Below, piece by piece: positions 1 through 7,823 of a stretch of DNA of 64,000 nucleotides. The notes under the pieces were generated by a model. The model ran no database searches and was not told where the DNA came from. It saw only the letters and a program-made list of their open reading frames with translations. Origin of the DNA: Alkalimonas cellulosilytica. Its GTDB lineage: Bacteria > Pseudomonadota > Gammaproteobacteria > Enterobacterales > Alteromonadaceae. Each line of letters starts with the position of its first letter. Positions within the stretch are counted from its first letter, which is position 1. The stretch is from contig NZ_JAUHLI010000001.1 in NCBI RefSeq assembly GCF_036325985.1, forward strand, positions 186,001 through 250,000, read 5' to 3'. The translations under genes and the position numbers were made by a program.

Positions 1-665
1 TCGGCCGGTGGAAAACCATCGGCGGCAAAGCCATCCAAGGTGCCAATGTAAATATCGCGCACCGACTCGGACTGGCTCACCCCTAAAGCACTTAAGTGGC
101 CTGTCGCCACGATCGGTAGCGGCTTTTCTAACGCCTCACGCTTGGTCAGGGCCAACTGGTACAGCTGCTGGTAGTGCTGCGAAATGGCTGTGCCCAGCGC
201 CTGACGCTTGGCAAGACCACTATCGCCGGCACGGCTTTGCAGCACATCGCGCGGTCGGACAAAAGGCACAGCGCACAGCAGGGCACCAGGGCTGCCATCG
301 CGTTTTGGCAAGGTCAGCAGTTGTTGCTCGGGTTCATCGGCCACACTGGCCACCACATAGGTATTGAGGCAAGCCAGCAACTGGCGCGATTCATTCAATA
401 CCGATACCGAATCGTGGTTGCCACCCAGCACCACCAGACAAACACCCAGCCGGTTACAGGCCACCACAAATTCGTTGTACAGCTCGCGGGCATAACTGGG
501 TGGGGTGCCGGTATCAAACACATCACCGGCTACCAGGATGGCATCGACCTGCTGCTGCTCTGCCTGTGCCAGCAGCCAGTGCAAAAAAGCCTGATGTTCG
601 GCTTTGCGGCTTTTGGTGAAAAAGCTTTGGCCGAGGTGCCAGTCGGAGGTGTGGATAATTTTCAT
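1..665 (-). CDS. sbcD: Exonuclease SbcCD subunit D (partial, C-terminus outside window)
   Basis: This is the N-terminal 221 residues of the nuclease subunit of SbcCD, the Mre11-like Mn2+-dependent nuclease that cleaves hairpins and processes double-strand ends together with the SbcC ATPase. The reading frame is open from 665 to the window edge. Calcineurin-type phosphoesterase motifs are visible in order: DWH at residues 8-10, GDVFD at 47-51 and GGNHD at 81-85, followed later by a GHLS motif. I chose the ATG at 665, which begins MKIIHTSDWHLGQ as in the family; an in-frame ATG lies three codons upstream at 674. No strong ribosome binding site is visible. SbcC would be expected just beyond the window on the same strand, but this cannot be seen. 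Confidence 0.95.
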   Translation of the reverse strand, partial: MKIIHTSDWHLGQSFFTKSRKAEHQAFLHWLLAQAEQQQVDAILVAGDVFDTGTPPSYARELYNEFVVACNRLGVCLVVLGGNHDSVSVLNESRQLLACLNTYVVASVADEPEQQLLTLPKRDGSPGALLCAVPFVRPRDVLQSRAGDSGLAKRQALGTAISQHYQQLYQLALTKREALEKPLPIVATGHLSALGVSQSESVRDIYIGTLDGFAADGFPPA

Positions 666-750
666 ACAAGGCATGCTGATGAACGATAGACAGAGCCTTA
701 GACTACCATAATGGATTCATTTTTAAGGGACCCTTGCTGGTTTCTGCTGA

Positions 751-777
751 AAAAAACAGGCAGCGCGGGCTGCCTGT
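751..777 (-). terminator. Rho-independent terminator of the padR/HAAS operon
   Basis: On the minus strand an 8-bp stem (CAGGCAGC paired with GCTGCCTG, 3-nt loop) is followed by a run of six or more T. It lies 26 bp beyond the stop of the HAAS-domain gene, so it fits the end of that transcript. Confidence 0.85.
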
Positions 778-802
778 TGCTTCCTGACTTAGATATATGC
801 AT

Positions 803-1732
803 TTACATGCGTTGCAAGCGTCGCCAGTCACGAATGACTTCCCAGCCCGGAAACAGAGCGATAATCAGTAAAGTGATGGTGATGCTGCGCTCCAGCTGCT
901 CCGTCGTCAGCCAGGGCAGTTGGGCCGGCACACCGCTAAAGAAAGGACTGGTCCATGCCAGAATAACAATGGCTGTTACCAGCAGGGCATTGAGTGCCAG
1001 GTTGGATTTCAGCAGGGCAGCTGACCAGTAACGTTGCTTCAGTTGCCATGCACTCAGGGCAATTCCCAGCAGCAGCAAAGGGCTAAAGGCCTGCAGCAAG
1101 AAACGACTGGTGATGCTGAGCTCTACCGATGCAAGGTTCTGCCCAAAAACCGGGTACCAAATCAGCAGCAACAGGAACAAGTACGTCGCCAGATCGGTGA
1201 AAATATCACTTAGTTCAATTTGTTGCCAAGGTTTCGCTAATTGAGGCAGCTTGGCAGGATCCCAGCTGGTTGTAGACTTACAAGCACTGCCTTGCTCTTT
1301 CCCAATCATCCAAAAAATCAGTGTGATCACACTAAAAGCAAAGGTCGCATCGCGAATAAATCCGCCTGCCATATGCTTTAACATCAACAATAGCCCAACC
1401 TGTTCATTGCCAAGCCAAAGCAGGCTGGATTGAATGACCTGGATCAGGAACAGAATGCCAAACACCATGGCCAGGGTGTAGCTGAATAACGGCATCAGCC
1501 CGATTGGGATTAAAGGGGTTGGCGGGGCAAACTGATGCGCCATTTGTTTCGGCGGACCAAGCTGTTTCAGTACGCTGTGTATCCGTTCTTCATCGGTTAG
1601 ACTGGGTGCTTGCTCTTGCAGAGCATCCAGCTGATCGAGAATATTGGCTTTCAATTCGCGAGTGACATCCTGCTGTTTCTCTTTTGGCAGCTCTTGCTGC
1701 ACGGCGGCCAGATAGCGTTCTAATAAGTCCAT
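803..1732 (-). CDS. HAAS-domain integral membrane protein, partner of PadR regulator
   Basis: A 309-residue protein with a soluble N-terminal helical domain (residues 1-75, starting MDLLERYLAAVQQELP) of the HAAS/DUF1700 type, followed by about six hydrophobic segments. HAAS proteins are typically encoded next to PadR regulators and are thought to sense or signal at the membrane; the ligand is unknown. The open frame extends upstream to 1864, but that part overlaps padR in another frame. I chose the ATG at 1732 because it lies two bases after the padR stop and starts exactly at the HAAS domain. It is co-transcribed with padR and ends at the terminator at 751-777. Function beyond a membrane signalling or transport role is not known. 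Confidence 0.8.
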   Translation of the reverse strand: MDLLERYLAAVQQELPKEKQQDVTRELKANILDQLDALQEQAPSLTDEERIHSVLKQLGPPKQMAHQFAPPTPLIPIGLMPLFSYTLAMVFGILFLIQVIQSSLLWLGNEQVGLLLMLKHMAGGFIRDATFAFSVITLIFWMIGKEQGSACKSTTSWDPAKLPQLAKPWQQIELSDIFTDLATYLFLLLLIWYPVFGQNLASVELSITSRFLLQAFSPLLLLGIALSAWQLKQRYWSAALLKSNLALNALLVTAIVILAWTSPFFSGVPAQLPWLTTEQLERSITITLLIIALFPGWEVIRDWRRLQRM

Positions 1733-1734
1733 GG

Positions 1735-2064
1735 CTAGTGCTCCAGTAGTGGCCCTAAGGCGCTGTTTAGTTGTTGCCATTCCTGCGTTAACTGCGCCAG
1801 CAAGTCGGCGCCTACTTCTGACAGTTGGTAGTAGCGCCGCTCCCGGCCTTCGCCCTGACGCCATTCGCTGTCCAGCAGCCCCTGATCGGCCAGTCGGCGC
1901 ACCAGCGGGTAGAGGGTGCCTTCGTCGATATCAATACCGGCATCTTGCAGTTGCTTGCGCAGCGAGTAGCCGTAGTGAGGGGCTTTCAATGAGCTGAGTA
2001 CTGCCAGTACCAGCACACCGCGCCGCAGTTCCAGCCGCATTTTGTCCAGTTGCGCTGAGGTCAT
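1735..2064 (-). CDS. PadR family transcriptional regulator
   Basis: A 109-residue PadR-type winged-helix regulator. The family pattern is clear: a helix-turn-helix with LKAPHYGYSLRKQL, then DEGTLYPLVRRLADQGLL as recognition helix and wing, then WRQGEGRERRYYQLSEVGADLL, ending in a short dimerisation helix. PadR proteins are usually repressors whose ligand binding or abundance derepresses a neighbouring membrane gene. The ATG at 2064 has an AGGA box seven bases upstream and is preferred over the longer frame from 2130, which would run through the promoter. It is the first gene of a two-gene operon with the HAAS membrane protein. Inverted repeats upstream suggest autorepression. Confidence 0.92.
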   Translation of the reverse strand: MTSAQLDKMRLELRRGVLVLAVLSSLKAPHYGYSLRKQLQDAGIDIDEGTLYPLVRRLADQGLLDSEWRQGEGRERRYYQLSEVGADLLAQLTQEWQQLNSALGPLLEH

Positions 2065-2080
2065 CGTTGATTCCTGCTTA

Positions 2081-2146
2081 CTGTGTGCCGCATACTGTAT
2101 GTGACACAGTAAATGTATACTAGGTGACACACAGTAAAGGTGTCAA
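2081..2146 (-). promoter_or_regulatory. padR promoter with nested inverted repeats (likely PadR operator)
   Basis: Read on the minus strand, TTGACA (2141-2146) and TAGTAT (2117-2122) are separated by 18 bp, a good sigma-70 promoter. The spacer holds a perfect TGACAC-N9-GTGTCA inverted repeat (2125-2145). A second repeat CTGTGT/ACACAG spans 2081-2109, and GTGACACAGTAAA at 2101-2113 is nearly repeated at 2124-2138. Operators inside and just after the promoter fit autorepression by PadR. This is inferred from pattern only. Confidence 0.65.
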
Positions 2147-2170
2147 GGTGCTTTTGTGGTTTTTTTGCAC

Positions 2171-2195
2171 AAAAAAAGCCGGCGCAGGGCCGGCT
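2171..2195 (-). terminator. Rho-independent terminator after the 2249-3636 gene pair
   Basis: GCCGGC (2178-2183) and GCCGGC (2189-2194) form a stem with a 5-nt loop; on the minus strand it is followed by seven T. It lies 54 bp past the stop at 2249. Confidence 0.85.
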
Positions 2196-2248
2196 AGTGT
2201 AAATTTGAGGTATTGGAACACAGTTAGATTGAAGTTATCTGGCCGCTT

Positions 2249-2731
2249 TCATTTTTGAGAGCCGACTGAGCGATGGTAGCTCCAAATGTTTCGGTAGTGC
2301 TCCACACCTTGGCGATACTTTGAAGAGCCATACAATTGATGTGCGAGACTAGCCAGAGCTATTCCTACCAATCCAGTTAAACCAACACCATATGTGCCAG
2401 CAAGGAAGGCAAGCAAAGTTCCAACAAACAGAGTGGCCAGGCATGCTCTGTTAAACCAAATCAGAAATCCATGGAAAACCGACCATCCCCTTGTAACCAG
2501 AAAGGTTGCTGTTGCAAGGATAAGCATCAGTAAGACTATCGAACCAAGCTCAAAATAGGCCAGTGAGGACTCACTTAACCAAGACGACAACAGAGAGGAA
2601 ACTATGAGTACCGAAAGTGATAGACAAATAACCATCAAGAAAACGGCCGTAAGCATATGCCACATACCAGTTGGGAACATCTGATACTCTGGTAAGGAGC
2701 TTCTATTTTGGTGACTTTTCTTTTTGGGCAC
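2249..2731 (-). CDS. Small integral membrane protein of unknown function (possible immunity partner)
   Basis: A 160-residue protein with a short basic N-terminus and four predicted membrane segments (roughly residues 25-50, 60-80, 88-107 and 110-130), then a soluble tail. I do not recognise the family. It starts with GTG at 2731, whose first base is shared with the stop codon of the upstream gene, and an AAGGAAG ribosome site lies five bases before it, so the two are translationally coupled. The arrangement of a first gene with glycine/alanine-rich hydrophobic stretches followed by a small polytopic membrane protein resembles pore-forming toxin and immunity pairs. That is inference only; it could equally be an accessory membrane pair. 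Confidence 0.6.
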   Translation of the reverse strand: MPKKKSHQNRSSLPEYQMFPTGMWHMLTAVFLMVICLSLSVLIVSSLLSSWLSESSLAYFELGSIVLLMLILATATFLVTRGWSVFHGFLIWFNRACLATLFVGTLLAFLAGTYGVGLTGLVGIALASLAHQLYGSSKYRQGVEHYRNIWSYHRSVGSQK

Positions 2732-3636
2732 TATTCTTCCTTAACTACTACAATCGCTAATTGTCTAAAGCTACCCCCGAGAGCACTTCCAGCATATGCC
2801 AGACCTGCACCTGTTGCATCTTTGATTTGGCGAAGCGTTGTTGCTTGAATTGCCGCATTGGAATAGCGACGCTCAATCTGGCCGGCTCTTTCCATCATTT
2901 TGAGGGTAGAGTTTGAAATGCCTGGGGCATTTGAGCGGGCTATTTCTCTGGACAAGCGCCGACGTTGTTGACGGTTCAAGCCTTGTAATGCTTCACGGGT
3001 TGGGATACCGCTAGCATTAAGAACTTTGATACCACGTATAGTCATTAAACCAGCAGTGGTCGCCCCACCGATGGAGATTATATCAAGTGCCATAGTTGCG
3101 TTTTGGTACCAAAGTTCGCTATCAAGTTCGTCGTTTCTGTTTGGGGCTACAATCTCGTTTCTAGTTCGCATGATGCTGTTGCCGCACTGTATGGAGCTTG
3201 CAGCTGCTGCGCCATAGGCCATTACAGTGAAAACACTCGAACTACCACCACTGAAAGGAATTGCAGCGCCAGATGTAAAAACGACAAACCAGCTAAGGGC
3301 TGCGGCACCACATGATAAAACAGCCCCTGTGGCTTCAGATACGATACGACTTTCTCGTGGGTTATTCTTTACTTCAGATATATACGTTGATGCGGAAAGG
3401 CCAACAGGTGGTTCACGAAGCACAATATTTACTGGTTTAATAAAACAAAGTGGTTCAAATTCCCTTAGGGTAACGGCAGTACCTCGACTATCAATGAACA
3501 TAACTCCAGCACCAACAAGAGAAATATCATCATCAATTGCCCTGAAAAGACGATCTTGATTTATTAGATGAGACAAACGACGACGAAGGTTTTGTTCATT
3601 ATATGAATTGAGGCCAAGCGGTAGTGGTGAAGCCAT
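2731..3636 (-). CDS. Protein of unknown function with hydrophobic core (candidate effector/bacteriocin-like)
   Basis: A 301-residue protein I cannot assign to a family with certainty. Residues 1-80 look soluble. Residues about 100-160 hold two hydrophobic, Gly/Ala/Ser-rich segments around GAVLSCGAAALSWFVVF and a cysteine-containing AASSIQCG stretch. A further hydrophobic stretch lies near 180-205, followed by an arginine-rich region (RQQRRRLSREIARS) and a charged C-terminus. There is no signal peptide. The gene begins 62 bp after a strong promoter that is flanked by a LexA-like box, and it is coupled to the small membrane protein downstream. The stretch is more AT-rich than its surroundings, which suggests acquisition. 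A pore-forming or membrane-targeted effector is one reading; no catalytic motif is visible. Confidence 0.6.
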   Translation of the reverse strand: MASPLPLGLNSYNEQNLRRRLSHLINQDRLFRAIDDDISLVGAGVMFIDSRGTAVTLREFEPLCFIKPVNIVLREPPVGLSASTYISEVKNNPRESRIVSEATGAVLSCGAAALSWFVVFTSGAAIPFSGGSSSVFTVMAYGAAAASSIQCGNSIMRTRNEIVAPNRNDELDSELWYQNATMALDIISIGGATTAGLMTIRGIKVLNASGIPTREALQGLNRQQRRRLSREIARSNAPGISNSTLKMMERAGQIERRYSNAAIQATTLRQIKDATGAGLAYAGSALGGSFRQLAIVVVKEE

Positions 3637-3697
3637 TTATAAGTCCCTTTGCTGAAAATCTAGATTTTTTAAACTTTATCTTTCTATTATTTCTACA

Positions 3698-3749
3698 ATG
3701 TTAAACTCTGGGGTTTTTAGTGTCAATTAAACCCTGTCTGCGTATACAG
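3698..3749 (-). promoter_or_regulatory. Sigma-70 promoter with LexA-like box (CTGT-N8-ACAG)
   Basis: On the minus strand TTGACA (3721-3726) and TAACAT (3698-3703) are 17 bp apart. Immediately upstream of the -35, at 3734-3749, is CTGT-N8-ACAG, the invariant core of the gammaproteobacterial SOS box. The position next to the -35 would allow LexA to affect transcription of the 2249-3636 pair. A single box upstream of the -35 could be coincidental. Confidence 0.5.
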
Positions 3750-3793
3750 AAAAACACTATACTTTGCAGAATTAACTGCAAACTGAAATATAA

Positions 3794-4177
3794 CTAAGCC
3801 TGATACAGTTCCAGCGGCAATCCGTCCGGATCCTGGAAGAAAGTGAAGGCTTTGTCGGTATAGGGATCAATGCGAATGGGTTCGACGGCCACGCCATGCT
3901 GCTCCAGATAGGCTTTCACCCTGGCGACATCCTCCACTACAAAGGCTAAATGGCGCAAGCCTTGTGCTTCGGGTTGGTTGGGCCTTGGCGGTGGGGATGG
4001 GAACGAAAACAACTCCAGTTGGCTGCCGTCTGGCAGTTGCAAATCCAGCTTCCAGGAGTCGCGTTCGGCCCGGTAGTGCTCTGCCAAAATTGGCAGCTTA
4101 AGCAACTGATGGTAAAAGGCTTTCGAACGCTGGTAGTCCGAGCAAATAATGGCAACATGGTGAATGGCTTTTAGCAT
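3794..4177 (-). CDS. VOC family metalloprotein (YaeR/GloA2-like)
   Basis: A 127-residue single-chain vicinal-oxygen-chelate protein, made of two beta-alpha-beta-beta-beta modules. The putative metal ligands fall at His7, Glu55, His76 and Glu123, matching the glyoxalase I-like HEHE set. The sequence most resembles the E. coli YaeR (GloA2) branch, whose physiological substrate is unsettled, rather than the GloA lactoylglutathione lyase itself. It is transcribed alone; the neighbouring 2249-3636 pair lies downstream on the same strand behind its own promoter. Confidence 0.85.
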   Translation of the reverse strand: MLKAIHHVAIICSDYQRSKAFYHQLLKLPILAEHYRAERDSWKLDLQLPDGSQLELFSFPSPPPRPNQPEAQGLRHLAFVVEDVARVKAYLEQHGVAVEPIRIDPYTDKAFTFFQDPDGLPLELYQA

Positions 4178-4302
4178 AGCCGTCTTCGTCGTCTGAGTAG
4201 TACAGAATGCGATAGATTTTATAACACTTAGTCACAGTTTACACCCTGTGCGCTCCTATACTGATAACCTGAATTCATGCCTTAAAGTATAAGGAGGATG
4301 CG

Positions 4303-5589
4303 ATGCGATATCTGAGCCTTGTCTTTAGTCTGCTGCTGGTTACTGGCTGTGGTGACTCTGAGACATTAGCGCCACCGGTACAACAGGAACCAGCGCCGGT
4401 TGGCTATCAGTTCAGCCAATCCAATCTGCCGCGGGATGTGCAGCCTGAAGTGAGTGCAGCTGCATTTGAACAGTTGATTAGCAACAACAATGATTTTGCT
4501 TTAAGCCTGTACCAATGGCAGGCCGGGAGCGACCAGAATCTGTTTTTTGCGCCTTTATCGGTATCCCTGGCAATGGCCATGAGTTACGCCGGGGCCAGCC
4601 AGCAGACGGCAGCTGAAATGGCGACGGCACTGAACTTCCAATTGCCGGACGAGCAACTGCATCCGGCCATGAATCAGCTGCAGCTTCGGTTGCATGAAAC
4701 TGCCGCTGCCGGTGATTATCCGATGACGCTGAATCTCACTCAGGCCAGCTGGTTGGAGCAAAGCTATTCCGTCCTGCCTGAGTACCTGGATCTGCTGGCG
4801 GTGCATTACGGCGCTGGCGTACATCAGATTGATTTTAAAGAGCAACCCGGCAAAGCCAGAGACACCATCAATAACTGGGTGGCCGAGCAAACCGAAGGCA
4901 AACTGACCGAGTTGTTGGTTGATGGCAGTGTGACTACTGATACCCGCTTGCTGTTGCTCAATACCATGCATTTTAAAGCCAATTGGGCGCTTCCGTTTCA
5001 GCCCCAGTATACCCATCAGGCTGATTTTTATCCACTTTCTGGCAATACAGTCCAGGTTCCGATGATGCAGCAGGATGCGGTTCGCACCTTGTATGCGGAA
5101 GGCGCTGGCTATCAGGCCATTCGTTTAGCCTATGCCAACCAGAAGTTTGCCATGCTCGTGCTGGTGCCGGCTGAGGGCAATTTCACGGCCTTTGAAACTG
5201 AGCTGGATCTGAATCGGTTGCAGCAAATCCGCCAGCAACTTAGTGAACATCTGGTGGATTTGAGCCTGCCAAAGTTCCAATGGCAGCACGAACTCAATTT
5301 GAAAGCAGCACTGCAGGACTTTGGTATGCAGGACGCTTTTCAGCCTGGCGTCGCGGATTTCTCCGCGATAGACGGTACTCAAGCGTTGTTTATTGGCTCG
5401 GCGGTGCACCAGGCAGTCATTGATGTGGATGAGTACGGTACCGAAGCCGCAGCGGCAACGGCCGTGGAGATGGGCGTGGTCAGCTTGCCACCTCTGGCCG
5501 AGCTGCAGGTGAACCGACCTTTTATTTATTTGATTGAAGAGCAGGACACCGGTGCCATTTTGTTTATCGGGCGTTACCTGCAGCCTTAA
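4303..5589 (+). CDS. Serpin family lipoprotein (serine protease inhibitor)
   Basis: A 428-residue bacterial serpin with a lipoprotein signal peptide (lipobox LVTGC, Cys16), so it is probably anchored in the envelope facing the periplasm or surface. The serpin core is recognisable throughout: NLFFAPLSVSLAMAMSYAGA, TRLLLLNTMHFKANWALPF, and VNRPFIYLIEEQDTGAILFIGR at the end. The reactive centre loop spans roughly residues 377-399. Its hinge EYGTEAAAATAV has the small residues needed for loop insertion, so an inhibitory suicide mechanism is expected; the target protease cannot be read from the sequence. A strong AAGGAGG ribosome site precedes the ATG. Inhibitory serpins are uncommon in gammaproteobacteria. 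The gene is monocistronic. Confidence 0.93.
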   Translation: MRYLSLVFSLLLVTGCGDSETLAPPVQQEPAPVGYQFSQSNLPRDVQPEVSAAAFEQLISNNNDFALSLYQWQAGSDQNLFFAPLSVSLAMAMSYAGASQQTAAEMATALNFQLPDEQLHPAMNQLQLRLHETAAAGDYPMTLNLTQASWLEQSYSVLPEYLDLLAVHYGAGVHQIDFKEQPGKARDTINNWVAEQTEGKLTELLVDGSVTTDTRLLLLNTMHFKANWALPFQPQYTHQADFYPLSGNTVQVPMMQQDAVRTLYAEGAGYQAIRLAYANQKFAMLVLVPAEGNFTAFETELDLNRLQQIRQQLSEHLVDLSLPKFQWQHELNLKAALQDFGMQDAFQPGVADFSAIDGTQALFIGSAVHQAVIDVDEYGTEAAAATAVEMGVVSLPPLAELQVNRPFIYLIEEQDTGAILFIGRYLQP

Positions 5590-5611
5590 GCTTTGTTTTG
5601 TGCTTTGCTCT

Positions 5612-5644
5612 TGACCATCCTGCAAGCACATAGCCGGATGGTCA
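5612..5644 (+). terminator. Inverted repeat after serpin gene (weak terminator candidate)
   Basis: TGACCATCC (5612-5620) and GGATGGTCA (5636-5644) form a perfect 9-bp stem with a 15-nt loop 22 bp after the serpin stop. There is no T-run, so it is a weak or factor-dependent terminator, or simply a repeat. Confidence 0.35.
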
Positions 5645-5715
5645 GGCAGTTAAGGCAGGGTTCACCCTGGCGGGCTATGCTTGGCCTGACTTTCGTTTTT
5701 GTTAAGAGGTTTACC

Positions 5716-6444
5716 ATGCGAACCATGCTACTGACCGTGGCTTTTAGTGCCTTTCTGCCTTTTGCAAGCCAAGCCAGCCCGGTGCCGGACTTTCCTTTTG
5801 TGACGGTGACGGGCTCTGCCCAGATGGAAGTGGCACCGGATTCAGCCCGTATTACGCTGGTGATCCGGGCCAATGCCGAAACTGCGGATGCAGCCACCAG
5901 TGCGGTGTATCAGCAAGGTCGCAGTCTGCTGAGTTATTTGCAAAGCAAAGGCGTGGATTTAGGCGATATTGAAGCAGCCCAGATCAACAAAGAAGCGACC
6001 TATCAGGATTACAGCAGCCGGGTTATTACTGGGTATGCGGCAACTCAGCCAGTATTTGTCCAGCTACGCAGCATTGAGCATTACATCGATATTATGGATC
6101 ATCTGTTCAGGCAGCCGGCTATTTTTTCCATTCAGGGCCAGTTTGAAACCAGCAAGAAAGAGCAATTGGAGCAGGAGCTGATGGCTAAAGCCGGAGCCGA
6201 TGCCCGTCAGCGCGCTGAACGGTTGGCAAAAGCGCAGGGAGCAGGCATTCACTCGGTTTTTGCCATCAGTGAAGGCAGCCGAAGCTGGGGCAGTTTAAGC
6301 TCTGATTTTGGTTTTGGCGCGGGCAGCGGTGTTTATGGTGTGATGAGAACTGCCAGTGCTGATATGGCTGAAAGCAGTCTGGTGCTGCCGAAGCACATCC
6401 GTATTCAGCAATCGGTGAATGTGATTTACCGGCTGGAGCCTTAG
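5716..6444 (+). CDS. SIMPL (DUF541) domain periplasmic protein
   Basis: A 242-residue protein with a cleavable signal peptide (MRTMLLTVAFSAFLPFASQASP) followed by a SIMPL domain: VTVTGSAQMEVAPDSARITLVIRA at the start of the mature chain, later ITGYAATQPVFVQLRSIEHY. SIMPL proteins are periplasmic or outer-membrane-associated and have been linked to stress tolerance (E. coli YggE); a molecular activity is not established. The ATG at 5716 with an AAGAGG site is preferred over the longer frame from 5593, which has no ribosome site and masks the signal peptide. It converges on the lipoprotein gene at 6457-6900. Confidence 0.88.
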   Translation: MRTMLLTVAFSAFLPFASQASPVPDFPFVTVTGSAQMEVAPDSARITLVIRANAETADAATSAVYQQGRSLLSYLQSKGVDLGDIEAAQINKEATYQDYSSRVITGYAATQPVFVQLRSIEHYIDIMDHLFRQPAIFSIQGQFETSKKEQLEQELMAKAGADARQRAERLAKAQGAGIHSVFAISEGSRSWGSLSSDFGFGAGSGVYGVMRTASADMAESSLVLPKHIRIQQSVNVIYRLEP

Positions 6445-6456
6445 TTTGGTAAAATG

Positions 6457-6900
6457 CTAATCGCCAGTTGCACAGGGGCTTGGTGTCCAGGGTGCTGTAT
6501 TCCCGGGCCAAAGCCACTGTCGCTTGCGCTTAAGCGGACTGAATGAATAGGTGTTTGCCAGCGGCAGTGGTTGCTGTTGGCACTGCACAACCAGATCGTA
6601 GCTTTGCTCCTGAGCAAGCTCATTGAGCATCACCGGCTGGCCAGCCTGCTGCAACAACACACAGCTAGCCCCGCTGCTGTCCCGATAATCAAGGCTTTGC
6701 AGTGGCTGTTGGCCTTGCAAACCGCCAACCAACTGCAGTGGTACGGCTCCACAGCGAACAATATGCAAGACGCTGTCGCCCTGGCGATAGTGCAAGATGG
6801 CTGCCCGTGCTTCTGCATCCGGCAAATCAGCCTCGGCGGTGTAATGCACAATACTGCAGCCCGACAAGCTCAGTACCAGTAGAAAAAGTAGTGTTTTCAT
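6457..6900 (-). CDS. Putative lipoprotein, unknown function
   Basis: A 147-residue protein with a lipoprotein signal (LLVLSLSGC, Cys15) and a soluble remainder without a motif I recognise. It starts one base after the stop codon of the alpha/beta hydrolase gene upstream, so the two form an operon and may act together at the envelope. The C-terminus is rich in Trp, Pro and basic residues. Confidence 0.75.
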   Translation of the reverse strand: MKTLLFLLVLSLSGCSIVHYTAEADLPDAEARAAILHYRQGDSVLHIVRCGAVPLQLVGGLQGQQPLQSLDYRDSSGASCVLLQQAGQPVMLNELAQEQSYDLVVQCQQQPLPLANTYSFSPLKRKRQWLWPGNTAPWTPSPCATGD

Positions 6901-6901
6901 G

Positions 6902-7744
6902 TTACCCCCACAGCATCGCCACTAAACGTAAGCCTAAAGACGGATCTTGCCAGTAGGCGGTATGGGCCAGTAACCAGCGCTGGCCGGTATTGACGTAATG
7001 GCCATGCAACAACCAGCCTTTGTCATCACAGCCTTGGCGATAGCGCAACTCAAGAGGCCCTTCTGTGCCCTCTACTTCAACTTTATTGCCAAATACCCGG
7101 CCACTGACAATAGGATCATGTCTGCTGTAAAAGTTGTGCCAGGGCAGGCGTTCATGCTCTGCGGGCAGGGGATGCAGGGTGACTTTGGGAAAGATGGGCC
7201 AGGGACCGATTTGTAAATTCAGCCCCAGCGGGCTGCCAATGGTTACCAGCCCCTGTACTGGCCAGAAGCGACGGTCTTCGCCCTGAAACAGGCCAGGCTC
7301 TGCAATCAGTTCGTTCAGTACCTGCAAGGCATAAAAGCTACCCAGGCTATGGGCCAGCAATAGCACCCGGTGGCCTTGCTGGTGGGAGTGCAGGATTTGC
7401 TGGCGCAGACCAGCGCGAATGCTCGCTGCTGTACTGCCCTGACCGGCGGCAATCACCACATCGCCAATCAAATCTACTGTCATACTGAGCGCGCGACGGG
7501 TCAGCGGCCGGCCTTTGGCAATCGCGCCTGCCAGCTGCTTACCCAGTTGGACACTGGGATGCGCGTCGTTTTTATCTTCGTACAGGTATTGCAGTACCTG
7601 ATAATCTTCATGGATATGGCTGGCAGCCAGTACTGTATCCACCAGTTGGCGAACGGACTTATCCAATGAAATCTGCTGGTTGGTGCCGGTTTGCACCCCA
7701 TGCACCACCAGGATGTGGGGGGCTTTACTAAGATCAACGGCCAT
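6902..7744 (-). CDS. Alpha/beta hydrolase (lipase/esterase-like)
   Basis: A 280-residue alpha/beta-hydrolase-fold protein. The oxyanion strand PHILVVHGVQTG is followed by the nucleophile elbow AHSLGS with Ser133; HDP and the later LLHGHYVNTG provide candidate acid and histidine residues. There is no signal peptide, so it is probably cytoplasmic. Substrate is not predictable. The gene is followed one base later by a small lipoprotein gene, implying co-transcription. A lipase, esterase or thioesterase activity is plausible. Confidence 0.8.
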   Translation of the reverse strand: MAVDLSKAPHILVVHGVQTGTNQQISLDKSVRQLVDTVLAASHIHEDYQVLQYLYEDKNDAHPSVQLGKQLAGAIAKGRPLTRRALSMTVDLIGDVVIAAGQGSTAASIRAGLRQQILHSHQQGHRVLLLAHSLGSFYALQVLNELIAEPGLFQGEDRRFWPVQGLVTIGSPLGLNLQIGPWPIFPKVTLHPLPAEHERLPWHNFYSRHDPIVSGRVFGNKVEVEGTEGPLELRYRQGCDDKGWLLHGHYVNTGQRWLLAHTAYWQDPSLGLRLVAMLWG

Positions 7745-7823
7745 TGCGTGGCCTCAAATCTAAAAGAATTGCTTAACTCTAGTACAAATGTTGGCCAGAT
7801 CAACCCGAATTGGGTGGTGCTGG

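Noticed and set aside
8..689. Two plus-strand open frames over the first 690 bp
   Set aside because: They are antisense to sbcD, which shows intact phosphoesterase motifs over the same interval.
5593..5715. N-terminal extension of the SIMPL protein
   Set aside because: It overlaps the inverted repeat after the serpin gene, lacks a ribosome site, and would bury the signal peptide.
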